Below, piece by piece: positions 34,564-45,674 of a stretch of DNA of 64,000 nt (the stretch's first letter is position 1; each line of letters opens with the position of its first letter). This DNA comes from Papaver somniferum (Eukaryota > Streptophyta > Magnoliopsida > Ranunculales > Papaveraceae): assembly GCF_003573695.1 (NCBI RefSeq), contig NC_039361.1, forward strand, positions 36,978,859-37,042,858. The letters are read 5' to 3'. Position numbers and translations under genes: made by a program. The notes below the pieces were generated by a model. The model had not been told where the DNA came from and did no database searches. It saw only the letters and a program-made list of their open reading frames with translations.

Positions 34564-35967
34564 TTGATAATTGGAACCAAGATGGATGTAGAAGAAGAAG
34601 AAAGAACTGTTAACCTTTTGCGAGAATATAAAGACGTTTTCGCAGGGAGCATGGATGAGATACCGGGAATAGATCCATCAATTGCATGTCACAAGTTGGA
34701 GATTAACAAGAATGTGAGACCATTTAAACAAAGAATAAGAAAAATCGCAACAGCTTACCATTCCCAAATAGAAGAAGAACTACATAAAATGCTTGATGCA
34801 GGAATCATAAGAGAAGCTAAATACCCAGAGTGGATAGCGAATATGGTCATTTTCCCAAAGAAAAACAAAGGAATAAGGATTTGCATAGATTTCACTGATT
34901 TAAACAAAGCTTGCCCTAAAGATAGTTTTTCGTTACCAGATATTCCTCAAATGGTGGAATCCGCAATGGGAAATGATAGGGTATCGTCTTTAGATGGGTA
35001 CAAAGGATATAACCAGATCCCTCTCGCTGAAGAAGATCAAGAGCATACTGATTTCTTCGCCCCTAGAGGTTTATATTGTTACACGAAAATGCCATTTGGT
35101 TTGCGAAATGCGGGAGAGACATACCAAAGAATGGTAGAGAAGGTGTTCGCGAAATGGATACACAAAACATTAGAAGTATACGTGGACGACATGTTAGTAA
35201 AGAGTAAAGAAGCCAAAGACCATGTACAGGACCTGAGAGAGATTTTTGAACAAATGCGGCAGTATAACATTAAACTGAATCCTGAGAAGTGTACTATTGG
35301 AGTTGCATCGGGAAAATTTTTAGGCTACATTGTATCAAAGGAAGGAATACAGGTTGATCTAAAAAAAGTGCAAGCAGTTCGTGACATGCCAATACCAGCA
35401 ACAATAAAAGATGCACAGAAGTTGAATGGACTTTTAGCTTCACTGGGGAGATTCATTTCGCGATCATCAGACAAATGCAAATATTTTTTCGATATACTCA
35501 AGAAGGGTGCGAAATTCAAATGGACTAATGAATGCGAAAAAGCTTTTCAAGGGATTAAAGAACATCTTATGAATACAACTATTTTACAAAAAGCAGAATC
35601 AGGAGAAGAATTATTGATCTATCTAGCGACGACGTTGCATGCATTAAGTGTCGTGTTATTGCGAATAGACGCAGGAGTGGAGAAACCCATCTATTACATT
35701 AGCAAAACTTTTAATACTGTCGAGAAGAATTACTCAAAGATTGAGAAGCTAATCTTAGCATTATTTTATGCATCATTTAAGCTCCGCATATATTTTCAAG
35801 CGCATAAGATAAAGGTATTAACAAAAGTACCAATTGAATCAGTGATGAAGAATTCAAAAAGATCAGGAAGAGTGGAGAGATGGAATGCACAAGTAGGCCA
35901 CTTTGATATTAAATATGAAATTTTGTCTTCACCAAAATCACAAGTTGTTGCAGATTTCTTGGCATAA
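34564..35967 (+). pseudogene. Tat-B reverse transcriptase and first RNase H
   Basis: 467 codons in one frame. RT blocks in order: MLDAGIIREAKYPEW, RICIDFTDLNKACPKD, SSLDGYKGYNQI (first catalytic Asp), KMPFGLRNAGETYQR and EVYVDDMLVKSK (YVDD at residues 206-209), then the thumb with FLGYIVSKEGI. RNase H covers about residues 345-467 (PIYYISKTF, ending VVADFLA). Catalytic residues of RT are present. A TAA at 35965-35967 is the only break before the second RNase H in the same frame. Unusual GE in GETYQ where the family usually has GA. Confidence 0.92.
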
Positions 35968-36000
35968 TTTCCTTTAGAAGAAGATGAAGCGGTAGAAGAA

Positions 36001-36729
36001 ATGATGGATATAGAAGAAGAACACGGAGATCCAAAAGACTTATTAACAGAACCAAATAGATGGGAGATTTTGGTAGATGGATCATCAAATGGAGAAGGCA
36101 ATGGAGTTGGAATTGTTTTAATTTCTCCAGAAGTAGTGAAGATGGCTTTTTCATTCAGATTGAAATTCGCATCCACTAATAACGAAACGGAATATGAAGC
36201 TGCCATACATGCCTTAAAGTTCGCAATAGAAATGAAACTAGAAAATGCCAGGATCACTAGTGATTCACAACTAGTTATTCGCCAAATAAAGGGAGAGTAC
36301 ACTACAAATGAACCATCGTTGAAGAAATACAAGAAGATCGTTGAAGAATTGTCAGCGAAAATCCCAAAAATAAAATGGAGGCACATTTCAAGAAAGGATA
36401 ACAGACTGGAAGACGCTTTTGCTTTCATCTCAAGCATGATGACAGATCCAACTGTGAGATGCATAAAAATACAAACACTTCTGTCACCATCAATCAATAA
36501 AGAAGAAGAAGAAGTAAACCTGATGATAATAGACGGTGAAGAAGAAGAACAAAAGAACAATATCGCAGATTGGAGAACAGAACTTCATGCATATTTGGCG
36601 AAAGGAGAAACACCAAGAAATAGATTGGAAGCACACAAGTTAAAAATCCGCGCAACGAATTATGAATTAAGAGATGGGCTGTTATACCGAAAATCCTTTA
36701 ATGGACCATCACTCAGATGTTTGACATAG
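36001..36729 (+). pseudogene. Tat-B second (archaeal-type) RNase H
   Basis: Starts with WEILVDGSSNGEGNGVGIVL (first catalytic Asp), then NNETEYEAAIHALKFA (Glu), ITSDSQLVIRQI (Asp) and RHISRKDNRLEDAFA (last acidic motif), so all four acidic positions are recognisable. Presence of this domain between RNase H and integrase defines the Tat group; it is thought to replace a decayed first RNase H function. A tether rich in Glu follows, then YELRDGLLYRK leading to integrase. The frame ends at 36727 in TAG, caused by a small deletion or shift just before the integrase zinc finger. Confidence 0.88.
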
Positions 36730-37775
36730 TGGGGATGCTGGCAATCATAGCGGCGGAAGATCTTTGGCACATAGAGCAAAAATGCAAGGCTATTACTGGC
36801 CATACATGCACGAAGATGTAAAACAAATATCAAGACGTTGCGAAGATTGTCAGCGGCATGGAAAGAAAATACATGCACCTGGAGCACCATTGTCATCTTC
36901 AACCAGTGTGTGGCCTTTTGAAAAATGGGGCTTAGATATTGTGGGACCATTTTTACCAGGATCTGGACAAAGAAGATACTTAATAGTCGCAACAGATTAT
37001 TTCACAAAATGGACAGAAGTGAAGGCAGTACAACATATTCGCGACAAAGATATCTTTACATTCATATTCAATATCATTTGCAGATTCGGAATTCCTGCGC
37101 ATTTGGTATCTGATAATGGGAAACAGTTTGAAGGACATAACATAGAAATGTTACTTAATGCATTTAAGATAAAATGTGGAAAGTCTACTCCTTTGTATTC
37201 ACAAGCTAATGGGCAGGTAGAGGCAACAAATAAAAAAATTGCAGACATATTAAAGAATAAATTGGAAGGACATCATAGAGCATGGTGCGAACAAGTACAT
37301 AATGCAGTATGGGCTTATAATACAACTAGAAGAGAAGCTACTGGAATGTCACCTTTTTGTTCAACATACGGAGTTGAAGCGGTGTTACCAACAGAAGTTG
37401 TTATTTCGACAACAAAGAGAGAAGCTTGGGAAAAAATCTTAGTGCGGGTTTGATCTTAACAAACTTGATGAATTAGAAGAAAAAAGAGAAAGAGATTTAC
37501 AACATATGGATAATTATCAGCGAAGATTAGCCCGAGAATATAATAAACGTGTCAAAGTAGGCGAATTCCAACCAGGAGATTTAATTCTGCGAGAGACACC
37601 AATATATCAGCGAGAAAATGGTGGAAAATTAGCGAAAAAATGGGATGGACCTTACATCATTAAGGAGATAGTTGGAACATGAGCTTATAAATTAATGGAT
37701 CCAGAAGGTAGAGATGTTGGTCATAGACTTGACAGACCATGGAAAAGGTTGTACTTAAAAAGATATTATCCGTAA
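36725..37775 (+). pseudogene. Tat-B integrase
   Basis: HHCC zinc finger: His in HSGDAGNHSGG (36725-36750) and CEDC (about 36839-36850). Catalytic core in the 36764-37453 frame: LDIVGPF (D58), VSDNGKQF (D117), GQVEATN (E153), with the usual 35-residue spacing between second Asp and Glu. After a frameshift near 37445 the C-terminal part continues to TAA at 37773: VKVGEFQPGDLILRE, then KWDGPYIIKEIVG, with one TGA near 37680. No chromodomain is visible, as expected for Tat. It would insert the cDNA with 5-bp duplications, in line with GATCC. Confidence 0.9.
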
Positions 37776-39024
37776 GAAGCCTTGAGAAGTTATGGATTCT
37801 GAAAAAATAATTGGGAGATTATTCATATCAAAACAAGATCATGATGTGCGAAACTTTCGCAGAGATAATCATAGAACGATGACATAAAAGAAAGGGGCGA
37901 ACCTTTATGGCGTACACCCTAGTTCGCGAATAAAATTTCGCAAGAGGAAAATGTAAGACCTAAAGTACGTCATATAAGGGGGTACCTGTTGCATGGCTCA
38001 GGGAAAGGATACACCGCCACCGGAACCTGAGTCATGGAGATTTGGGGTCAATAAATCTCATCCGGGAGAGGCACCTTGGATTCTAAACTTAAGCATATGA
38101 CTTAGGTTGGACGACTAAGGTAATAAGGACTCTCCCAAGGAGTGCAGAATCTGATCAAGGAGCCGAGGTACACGGTTGAGTCAAGAGTTCCAGGGGCGTT
38201 TGAAGAGTACCTTGACATTCTTGACATGTCTTGGCTTATACTGCACTCGGCCCGAAGAAAACCCCACTTAGGGTGCAGTCTCGTAACCATAAGCCATATA
38301 GCTAAAAGGGATAAGAGGCTGCGAAAATAACTGGTTGTTGTTAAGACTGGATGGGAGGAGCTAACCTTGTATGGTAGAAGTACGCCTCCTTGAAGGGGCA
38401 ACCAGGGGGGACATAAGGGCGACACCCTCCATTAGAGAGTTGATAAGTGTCTTAAGACGCAAATGCCATGAGGCTTTTTACTCGCAAGGGTATTAAGGCT
38501 TGTCATATTTTTGCAACAATCCTGAAGAGGCAATAATACAAAAGAAAAAGATAAGACGAGATCAATGGGTTTTTGCATGAAAGTGCGAAGACGTCCTGCG
38601 ATTTCGTCGCACGACGGCAATGTCATGGGGCTTTATTTTCGCAAGAATATTTAGGCCTGTCATATTATCGCAACATTCCTGAAGAGGCCATAATACAAAA
38701 GAAAAAGTTAAGGCAAGATCAATGGGTTCTTGCATGAAAGTGCAAGAACGTCCTGCGATTTTGTCGCAATGACAAGAGGTGGCATAATAAGACCTTTAAT
38801 TAGGAAGGAAAAATAAGACCACATGACAAAACAAAATATTTATAAGTATTCATAACAGATCATCTCTCGCAAGAAAGATAATGAGAGGCAAGTATGGGAA
38901 TCAATAAACAAGAGGCATTATCTTTCTCACCAGCAAAATACTAAAAGGGAAAATTAATTCCAAAGTTGGTTGAAGAATATTATTCTCAAAAAAATAATCA
39001 AGAAGATAGAACTAGATAAGAAGC
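37776..39024. other. Conserved non-coding spacer of Tat-B
   Basis: Follows integrase and precedes the 3' end of the antisense gene. From about 37925 to 38780 it matches, inverted, 3180-4010 of Tat-A. Contains GTAAGACCTAAAGTACGTCA at 37952-37971, GTTGCATGGCTCAGGG near 37988, and the paired 156-bp units (about 38440-38780). Changes between the copies fall at all codon positions and include frame-changing indels, so it is not coding. Confidence 0.75.
38440..38780. repeat. Two ~156-bp tandem units in the Tat-B spacer
   Basis: GACGTCCTGCGATTTCGTCG and ACGTCCTGCGATTTTGTCGC recur near 38589 and 38751, each preceded by ATCAATGGGTT.TTGCATGAA. Inverted homologue of 3188-3500. Confidence 0.8.
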
Positions 39025-41271
39025 TCATGCTTCAGTATTAATTCCAGTAGAAGGAGATAATAGACGTTCTTCGCCAATGTTCTCATTATCGCCAACCTCT
39101 CCTTCATTTCGATTCTGATCTTCACCTTGATTGGCACCTTGATTATCGCCAGAAATTACTTCTTCAGAAGAGAGTTCTTTTTCGTTTTCATCTTGATTAG
39201 CACCAGCAGTTGCTTCCTTAGAAGGAATCTCTTCTCCATCTTCCAAAAGACTATCCTCTGCACCACTTTCATAATCATAATCACTGTCAGCAGGACGATG
39301 AACTTCATCATCATCTACTTCCAAAGGTTCGATTGATGTAGGAGGAAGAGATTTAGACAATAAAATATCATTTACAAGGACTTCAGCCCGGAGATGAACT
39401 TGACGAAGAAGTTCTCTATGATGATTCCTATCTTGAATATCCTTAAAGTAAGCAAGATAATCAAGTCTTCTTTCTGCTCGGTCGCGAGAACCAGTAAGGA
39501 CAGAGACGAGTAATGCATTTTTTTGCGAATTTTGGCATATTTAGCCTCCAAAACAGAAATGGAGGAATAAAGATTTTTCTCAGACTCTGCGAAAAGTAGA
39601 ATACAAAATTTCAGTAAGATGAAGAACTCAAAAAGATATGACAAGGAAAAGATAGTTAAGGTAGTCAAACTATTATGACTACCTTCCTTTTGTGAAATAA
39701 GATGTTGAATCAAGTTCAGACAACTATTCTCCCAACGGTCCATCGCATCATCAAATTTATCTCCAACTAAACCTTTAAGTCGAGACTGAAGATTTTTCTC
39801 TTTAGAAATAAGAAAGGAATTTTTCTTCGCAAGAGAAGAATAAGATTCTTCTAATTTGGAATATTGTTCTTTAAGTTGATTCGCCTTTACACTTAAAGCT
39901 ATTCTACCTTGAATGAGTGTATCTCTTTCACCGATAGATGACTCTGTTACTTCTTTAAGTTCATTTCTCAAAGAGCGAAGAGATTGCTCTTGGTCATCAC
40001 ATACTTTCTGAAGGATGCTAAGTTGTTGCGAAGATATCTCCATCTTATTTAAACAAATTCGTTTCTCTTGAGATAGAGTTTTATTCTCATCTGATAAAGA
40101 TTCCATCCCAAGATTAACTTTAGTTAAAGAATAAAGGTGATATATTTCATTACTTAATAAATCTTTCCTCTGAACTAATTGGGTATTTTCTTTGGTAAGA
40201 TTATTTATATGATCAAGAGAGTATGAATAGAGGTTATCTAATTGGTTATATTGATCCATCAAAATCTCTTTATCAACACGAGCTTCTTCAACAGCAGATT
40301 CAAATTGATATCTCTCCATTATTCGTTTCTGGTTTAAGGCTTAACATGCGAAAGAGGGATTTCAAGGATAATTAAATATGGAAAGGATAAAATCATTAGA
40401 AAGGCAAATTGAAGACACATATAAGGAAATCATACCTCTCAGTTCATCATTCTTCTTGCGAAGGTTGTCGCGATCCAGCAAAACATTCTGAAGCTTTTGA
40501 TTTTCGAGACGAAGAGCATTACACTCTTTTTCCAAAGTTGTTTACGAAGCAGCTCTGTCAGAACCGAAATACTTACTCAGAATTTCGCAAATACCAGACT
40601 TGACAGGATCAATGGGAGACTTCTTGCCATCATCCAGGACTTCAGACAAAACTTTGAAAGCAATATCTATTCCTTCCATGGTTTTTTTCGAAAAGAGAAG
40701 AGGCTCAGGTAGAGAACTGGCAATGATAGAAGGTTGAGAAACATTATCAATAAGAGGAGAAGAAGTTTCATTCATAGAAGGATCAATAATGTGGGTTTCA
40801 ATCATTGAAAGGTCAGTTGAAGAAATGAAATATGAGGCAGCCTTTTCGTGAATTGGAGATAATGGTTTAACTTGTGAAGATGTCGCAGGAGATTTAGAAG
40901 AGATAAGTAAATGAAATGGAACAGAGGTTTCAACGGTTTTATGGTGGCAAGATTTCTTGATATTGACATCCTTATCACCCTGCGAATTACAATCCAGATA
41001 AGAAACAGAGGCAACAATATTGTTATTAGAACAGAATAATGTTTCTTACTACCTTCTGATTCGCAGAATTTCTTTTGTGTACAACAATCTTATGCTGCGA
41101 TTTGGGAATATTAGGGTGCTGAACCGTAAATTTGGTATTGGAAGCGTTTTTGCTGAAATAACAATAGTATGGGAATCACATAAGCAACATCATTAAATAA
41201 AGCAGTAAGCAAGATCAATTTTAGCAAAACCAATAAGAAAGAAAAAAGAAAACTAACCTCGACGAATCCAT
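39025..41271 (-). pseudogene. Antisense intron-containing gene of Tat-B: coiled coil with acidic tail
   Basis: Opposite to gag-pol of its host element. Proposed exons: 41271-41258 (ATG), 41152-41053, 40979-40433, about 40335-39683, 39596-39025, with GT...AG introns. The 4-codon first exon plus exon 2 give a basic Ser/Asn-rich start; exon 3 contains DIAFKVLSEVLDDGKK. Exons 3-4 are a long coiled coil (ESAVEEARVDKEILMDQYNQ), and the last exon ends in an Asp/Glu/Asn-rich tail with VDDDEVHRPADSDYDYESG. Defects: TAA near 40544-40542, an A-run frameshift near 39520, and an uncertain acceptor before the fourth exon. The Transposase_28-like domain of the Tat-A gene is absent. Two introns match Tat-A in position and phase: the one after the DREG/QKEG codon, and the one before the long coil. 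Confidence 0.7.
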
Positions 41272-41688
41272 GGAAAACACCAGCAGGAGGATTAATTCGT
41301 AAAAATCAAGAAAGTTACGAACAATGAAGATCTTCAGAGGGAACAATATGGAGATGAAGATGAAAATAAAAAGAGTAAAAGAAGAAGAAAGAAGAAAAGT
41401 TGCAATGGAAAAATTTACGGAAGAATAATAGAGTTGCAGAGATGAGAGAATAAAAAGAGAAGATAAAGTAAAAAGAAAATGGAAAGAAGAGTAAGAAGAA
41501 TATATAGAGAGGATTTTCTACTCGAAGAAATAAACACCATTAATACGAAAAGACGTGAGCGGTTAAAAAGCAGCGGTTACAGAAGACGTGTCAAGAAGTA
41601 GATGGAAGAGAGGATAGTGTGATAAATGCAGAATATGAAGAGATGAACAATTGCGGCATTTCTCACATCATTCTCTACTTCGCAGAGA

Positions 41689-41708
41689 AGATATGAGAAG
41701 AGGCAGGA
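41689..41708 (+). promoter_or_regulatory. Polypurine tract of Tat-B
   Basis: AGATATGAGAAGAGGCAGGA directly before the 3' LTR; nearly all purine, as needed to prime plus-strand synthesis. Confidence 0.7.
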
Positions 41709-42179
41709 TGTAGGATCAGAATCTCGCATCAATAATGTCTCAGCGAAATTATCAACAACACAACACAACAGCGTCGCAGAACAATTTCAGAAATGACATA
41801 ATAAACGACGTCAGCTAAAATCATGAGAAAAATGTGATGGTCCTGCGAAAATTAGAGAGTTTGCGAGAATAACATTTGTAAGTATGCGAGAATGTCGCAA
41901 GACATATCCGAAAATAAAGGACAGATTAGCTGTCATCCACTATGTACTTCCCTATAAATAGTCGTTCAGTTGTAAAGGAAAGGGAGAGATCCTTTTCTGG
42001 GTGAGAAGCAAGTAAATAGGAGAGAGAAAATATAAAGAAGTGGTTATTCTTGATTCCTTTATCTTTTCTTGTAAGATTGTTCAAAGAATCATCAATAAAA
42101 TTAAGATTGTTAATCTAAAATGAGTTGAATGTTAATGAAATCATATGAGGGGTGTAGTGTAGGATTTCCTGCAACTACA
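41709..42179 (+). repeat. 3' LTR of Tat-B
   Basis: 471 bp, same ends as the 5' LTR with no length difference. TATA box at about 41952-41961. Followed by GATCC at 42180-42184. Confidence 0.93.
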
Positions 42180-42226
42180 GATCCTATGCACATGTGCACC
42201 AAATTACAGGTAGTACCATAAGTATG

Positions 42227-43830
42227 TGATGTGATGTGATTTTTAGATAGTGGTAAAAAGAGTTTCGTAACTTGTGAAGGATTTTTTTTAGACTTAAATT
42301 CAAAACTAAAATAGAAAACTCACTAATAATTATAGCAAACACTGACAAAGTTGATATCAATATTAAAAGAACACTGAGGCTAAGATTCCACTATTTTCCA
42401 AGTTCAAAGTAATTTAATCCAATATTTATATTCATGCAATTTTCTCGTTCAATTTGATTCTAAACTATTGCAACATGTAGATTTTCAAAATAACAAGTGT
42501 AAATCCGAAGCATAGAACATCGAAAACCTAGGTCCAAGTATGCTCTATCAATATAAATAACAATTGCTTAACAAAAATCATTAAAAAAAATTTCAATCAA
42601 GGCAAATAATCATAAAATAATTGAAAATAAATAAATAAAATAGAATATACCACTTTTTTTTGGAAAAATAACTTCCTCTATCGCCTCAGCAATGGAGTTT
42701 AGCTCCTCATATTAATCACTTGCTCAAAATAGTGGTTTATGGTTCAAAAGTTGATTAAAGCAGACTGTTTGCAACGATGTATTGGCGTTACAAAGTAGCT
42801 GTTACAATGGACGGACTGTTACAGAGGAATCAATGTAACATTGTTACAAATTTGAGACGATGTTCTTATTTGCAACGCTTGTTCTTCAGCAGCAGCAGAA
42901 AAGGATGTTTCCTGCAACTCGATCTTTTCAGCTCTGTGGTGTTCTAAAGTTCTCTGCAACTGCTCCAATGATTTCTTGACCCTTCTCTGACTTGTATCCT
43001 CTCTATTTATACACCACAGGTCCCGTATATCTCAAGTAAGAATCTCAAAATATCTCTCATTTTCTTTCTTTCCAAGCCACGGGATTTCTTCCCTGTACGC
43101 GTCTAAATCTTCCGAACTTATCCAATATTCCCTTAGTATTATCAGATACGAATCATAAGAGGATTTTACCGCCTTTAATCTCACTGAGTTACCAAAAATC
43201 AATCCACAAAAACCCGATAAACAAACTTCTTCCATGTTTTACTTAAACCGAGTATCTGTCCCTATATTTTCGAATCTGGGATCATTACCAATTCTGTTTT
43301 GGACTAACAAGATAATATCCGTCACATTCCAGGTCCAACTCCATCTAAATCTCGTCCAAAATCCCGTCAGGAAATATGCAGCAAGTCATGAAACTTCCTA
43401 CACTCTGTTCTGCTCCAACACGACCATGCAGCCCATTCTGATCGATCCAAGCACCCATACCAACCCTATTGAGCTCTAACAGGTCCAACCCAACAAGAAA
43501 TAACCCTTGAATCTCGTCAAAACTCGCCAGAAATTCCAACCCGAAATCTCGTTCAGTTCTGCTAACTTTCCGCCAAGAAGAATTTAAATTTTGGGAAGAA
43601 AGTGGGCGCCCCCTAACCAGAGTAGGGGTGCCGATAGCGGGGGCCTGCAGGTGCTTGTGGGTGGCCCTTATCCAAACTGTGGGTGCCTTTATCAACTTTT
43701 CGAGTTGATTTTTCCAAAAATAGTTATTGGCCAAAAATACCTACACACATAAAACACCATAATAAGTAAAAAAATGAGCACTTTCAATATATAGAATCGA
43801 GACAAATCGGACACAAAAATGCGTCCATCA
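42227..43830 (-). mobile_element. Solo LTR of Athila element, GTATG target duplication
   Basis: 1604 bp bounded by GTATG at 42222-42226 and 43831-43835, with TGATG...CCATCA ends. Collinear with the 5' LTR of the Athila element at 52480-54069 (shared GGTAAAAAG, TTCCACTATT/TTCCACCATT, TTTAGCTCCTCAT, GTCC.TATCA landmarks). Sense orientation is minus, as in that element. It sits about 40 bp from the Tat-B insertion point within the same Sirevirus-like LTR. Confidence 0.9.
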
Positions 43831-45674
43831 GTATGCGGGGAACCGATCCTAGTACCTAGTCAACCGAGTTTTGGTAACTAGTGTGACTATGCACAGTACT
43901 CACATGGAGGTAGAACCGAAACTTGTTTTGGTAGAACCGTGATAACCATAACTGGTGATTTGATAGGATAATCAATCACATAGTTCTTGAAAGTCGAATG
44001 CATTTCATTTCCAAGATTGTAAGTATGAAAAAGGACTTGCAAAAGAAAGGATGTCGTCATTCTTTGAACATGAGTTGTAACTCTTATCATTAATTGTTTA
44101 AGGAGAATCCCAGGATCGAAATAAATTGAGAATCATTTTAATTAAGGTTACTTGGTTTTTATATGGTATTTAATTTCCAGCAATTAAATACATATCTTTA
44201 GAAAATAATAATTAGTAATGTGCATTTACTGATTATAGATTTTTCGATTGAATTTCGATCAATATTTGGACAAAGCATTTCCAGGAATTATGAAAACCGA
44301 TTTTGTGTTTATTGCATATCTTTGAGAATATTCAGTTTTGGAAATTCCTTGGTGTCCAAACTTCCTTGTCTATGAATACTGAAGTTTTCAATTCTAGCAA
44401 ATTAATTCTCAGAGCCAGCAAAACTACCTCAGTTGTGTTGTTACTGATGGAGACGCCTATCGGAGAGGAGAGCACCCTAATTAGGAGAAATCTCTTACGG
44501 ACACTCGGTTTAAAGACTTCTTTGGGATTGAGAAGCTCTATTAGTACCGTTGGTGGGAAACTAGATAATTGCGGTTTATTATTAGTTTTCGATTGATTTG
44601 ATTGACTAACGATGGTTGAACTTTGATCGCACCTAGTTTTTTTATGCTTGAGAATCTTCTATCCTGATATAAGATTCACTCAAACTAGATCGAAGTTTCG
44701 ACGGGGATGTTTAGACTGTTTGTAGATCTAAAGACGTCTTGTGATAATCCAACGTTAACAGACTCCGTTCTGTGTGTGATTGATCACAAGAGATTCAAGT
44801 TGATTGTGTGCAGGTGTTTATTGAAGATCATAGAAGATTTGAATACAAGAAGACTTTTTGGGTTCATAATCTTTAGTGTGCACAATACTTGTTTCGGCTG
44901 GAAAGGGATCCGACTATAATCAGATTTATCTTTGTGATAATCGTGATTGATTAGTTGTATAAATCGGCAACAATACACTTCTTTGTGATTAAAAGTATTA
45001 ATTGCTTTAGGCTTACGATCACTTTGGTGATTGGTAAGAAAAAAATCTAAGGACCCGACAAAGGTGTTTATTAGTTAAACGAAAAAACCTTTGGCAGACT
45101 CATATCACTGGTTGAAAAGAGGTATTACCAAACAGATTTGTTGTCCCTTTATTATTTGGAATACGAACCAAAGGAATTGTTCCAAGTGCGTGACTTATTG
45201 CAATTTGGAAGCGCAGGGATACTGAGGAAACTAGGTGACCTATAGATTTAGTTGTTTGGTCTCAACTATACGAAGTTGGTTTAGAATCTGTATAGCGACG
45301 TAATTCTGAGAGTATTCAATCTGGACTAGGTCCCGGGGTTTTTCTGCATTGCGGTTTCCTCGTTATCAAAATCTTGCTGTGTCTTTTACTTTTTTATTTC
45401 CGCAATTATAATTAGAAGTAAAATACACAAACGTTAATTCCCATTTCCTTGATAGATAATCCTATAGAGTTTGGTTAAGTCCGAACCTATTATCAGGTAA
45501 ACATACTTTGTCGTTGTATTGTCTTGATCTCGTATCCATAGACGATCACACGAAGGGTGAAACCGATTAGTTGTATTGTCTCGACTCAGTCCATAGACAA
45601 TCACTTTCGAAAGAAGGGACTTATAAGTGGAAAAGTTTTAGATTGAGGTATATTTGGATACCCTCCTTTTTTCA

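Larger units (their letters stand above)
33058..42179 (+). mobile_element. Complete-ended Ty3/gypsy Tat-lineage element lacking gag (Tat-B), GATCC target duplication
   Basis: 9122 bp from LTR to LTR, flanked by GATCC at 33053-33057 and 42180-42184. Order: 5' LTR, primer site, protease, RT, RNase H, second (archaeal-type) RNase H, integrase, conserved spacer, antisense gene, polypurine tract, 3' LTR. The second RNase H between RH and integrase is the established hallmark of the Tat lineage. Gag is deleted: protease-linker sequence starts within about 200 bp of the primer site. I count 11 mismatches between the 471-bp LTRs (about 2.3%), so the insertion is fairly young. It landed inside the GGGGAACCGATCC array of a Sirevirus-like LTR. 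Confidence 0.93.
32164..45674 (+). mobile_element. Plus-strand Sirevirus-like LTR interrupted by two insertions
   Basis: The LTR is in three parts: 32164-33057 (start TGTTAGAGCATTTCTCGG), 42185-42226, and 43836-45674 (end CTTTTTTCA). Without the Tat-B element and the Athila solo LTR it totals about 2.78 kb, matching the 2785-bp LTR at 25276-28060. It breaks the integrase of the minus-strand element, but its flanks (GACCT left, ATGTT right) do not match, so it is not a simple solo-LTR insertion. Inversion or ectopic recombination between LTRs is the alternative. Its TATA box has decayed (CTATGAATAC, about 44371). Confidence 0.8.
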
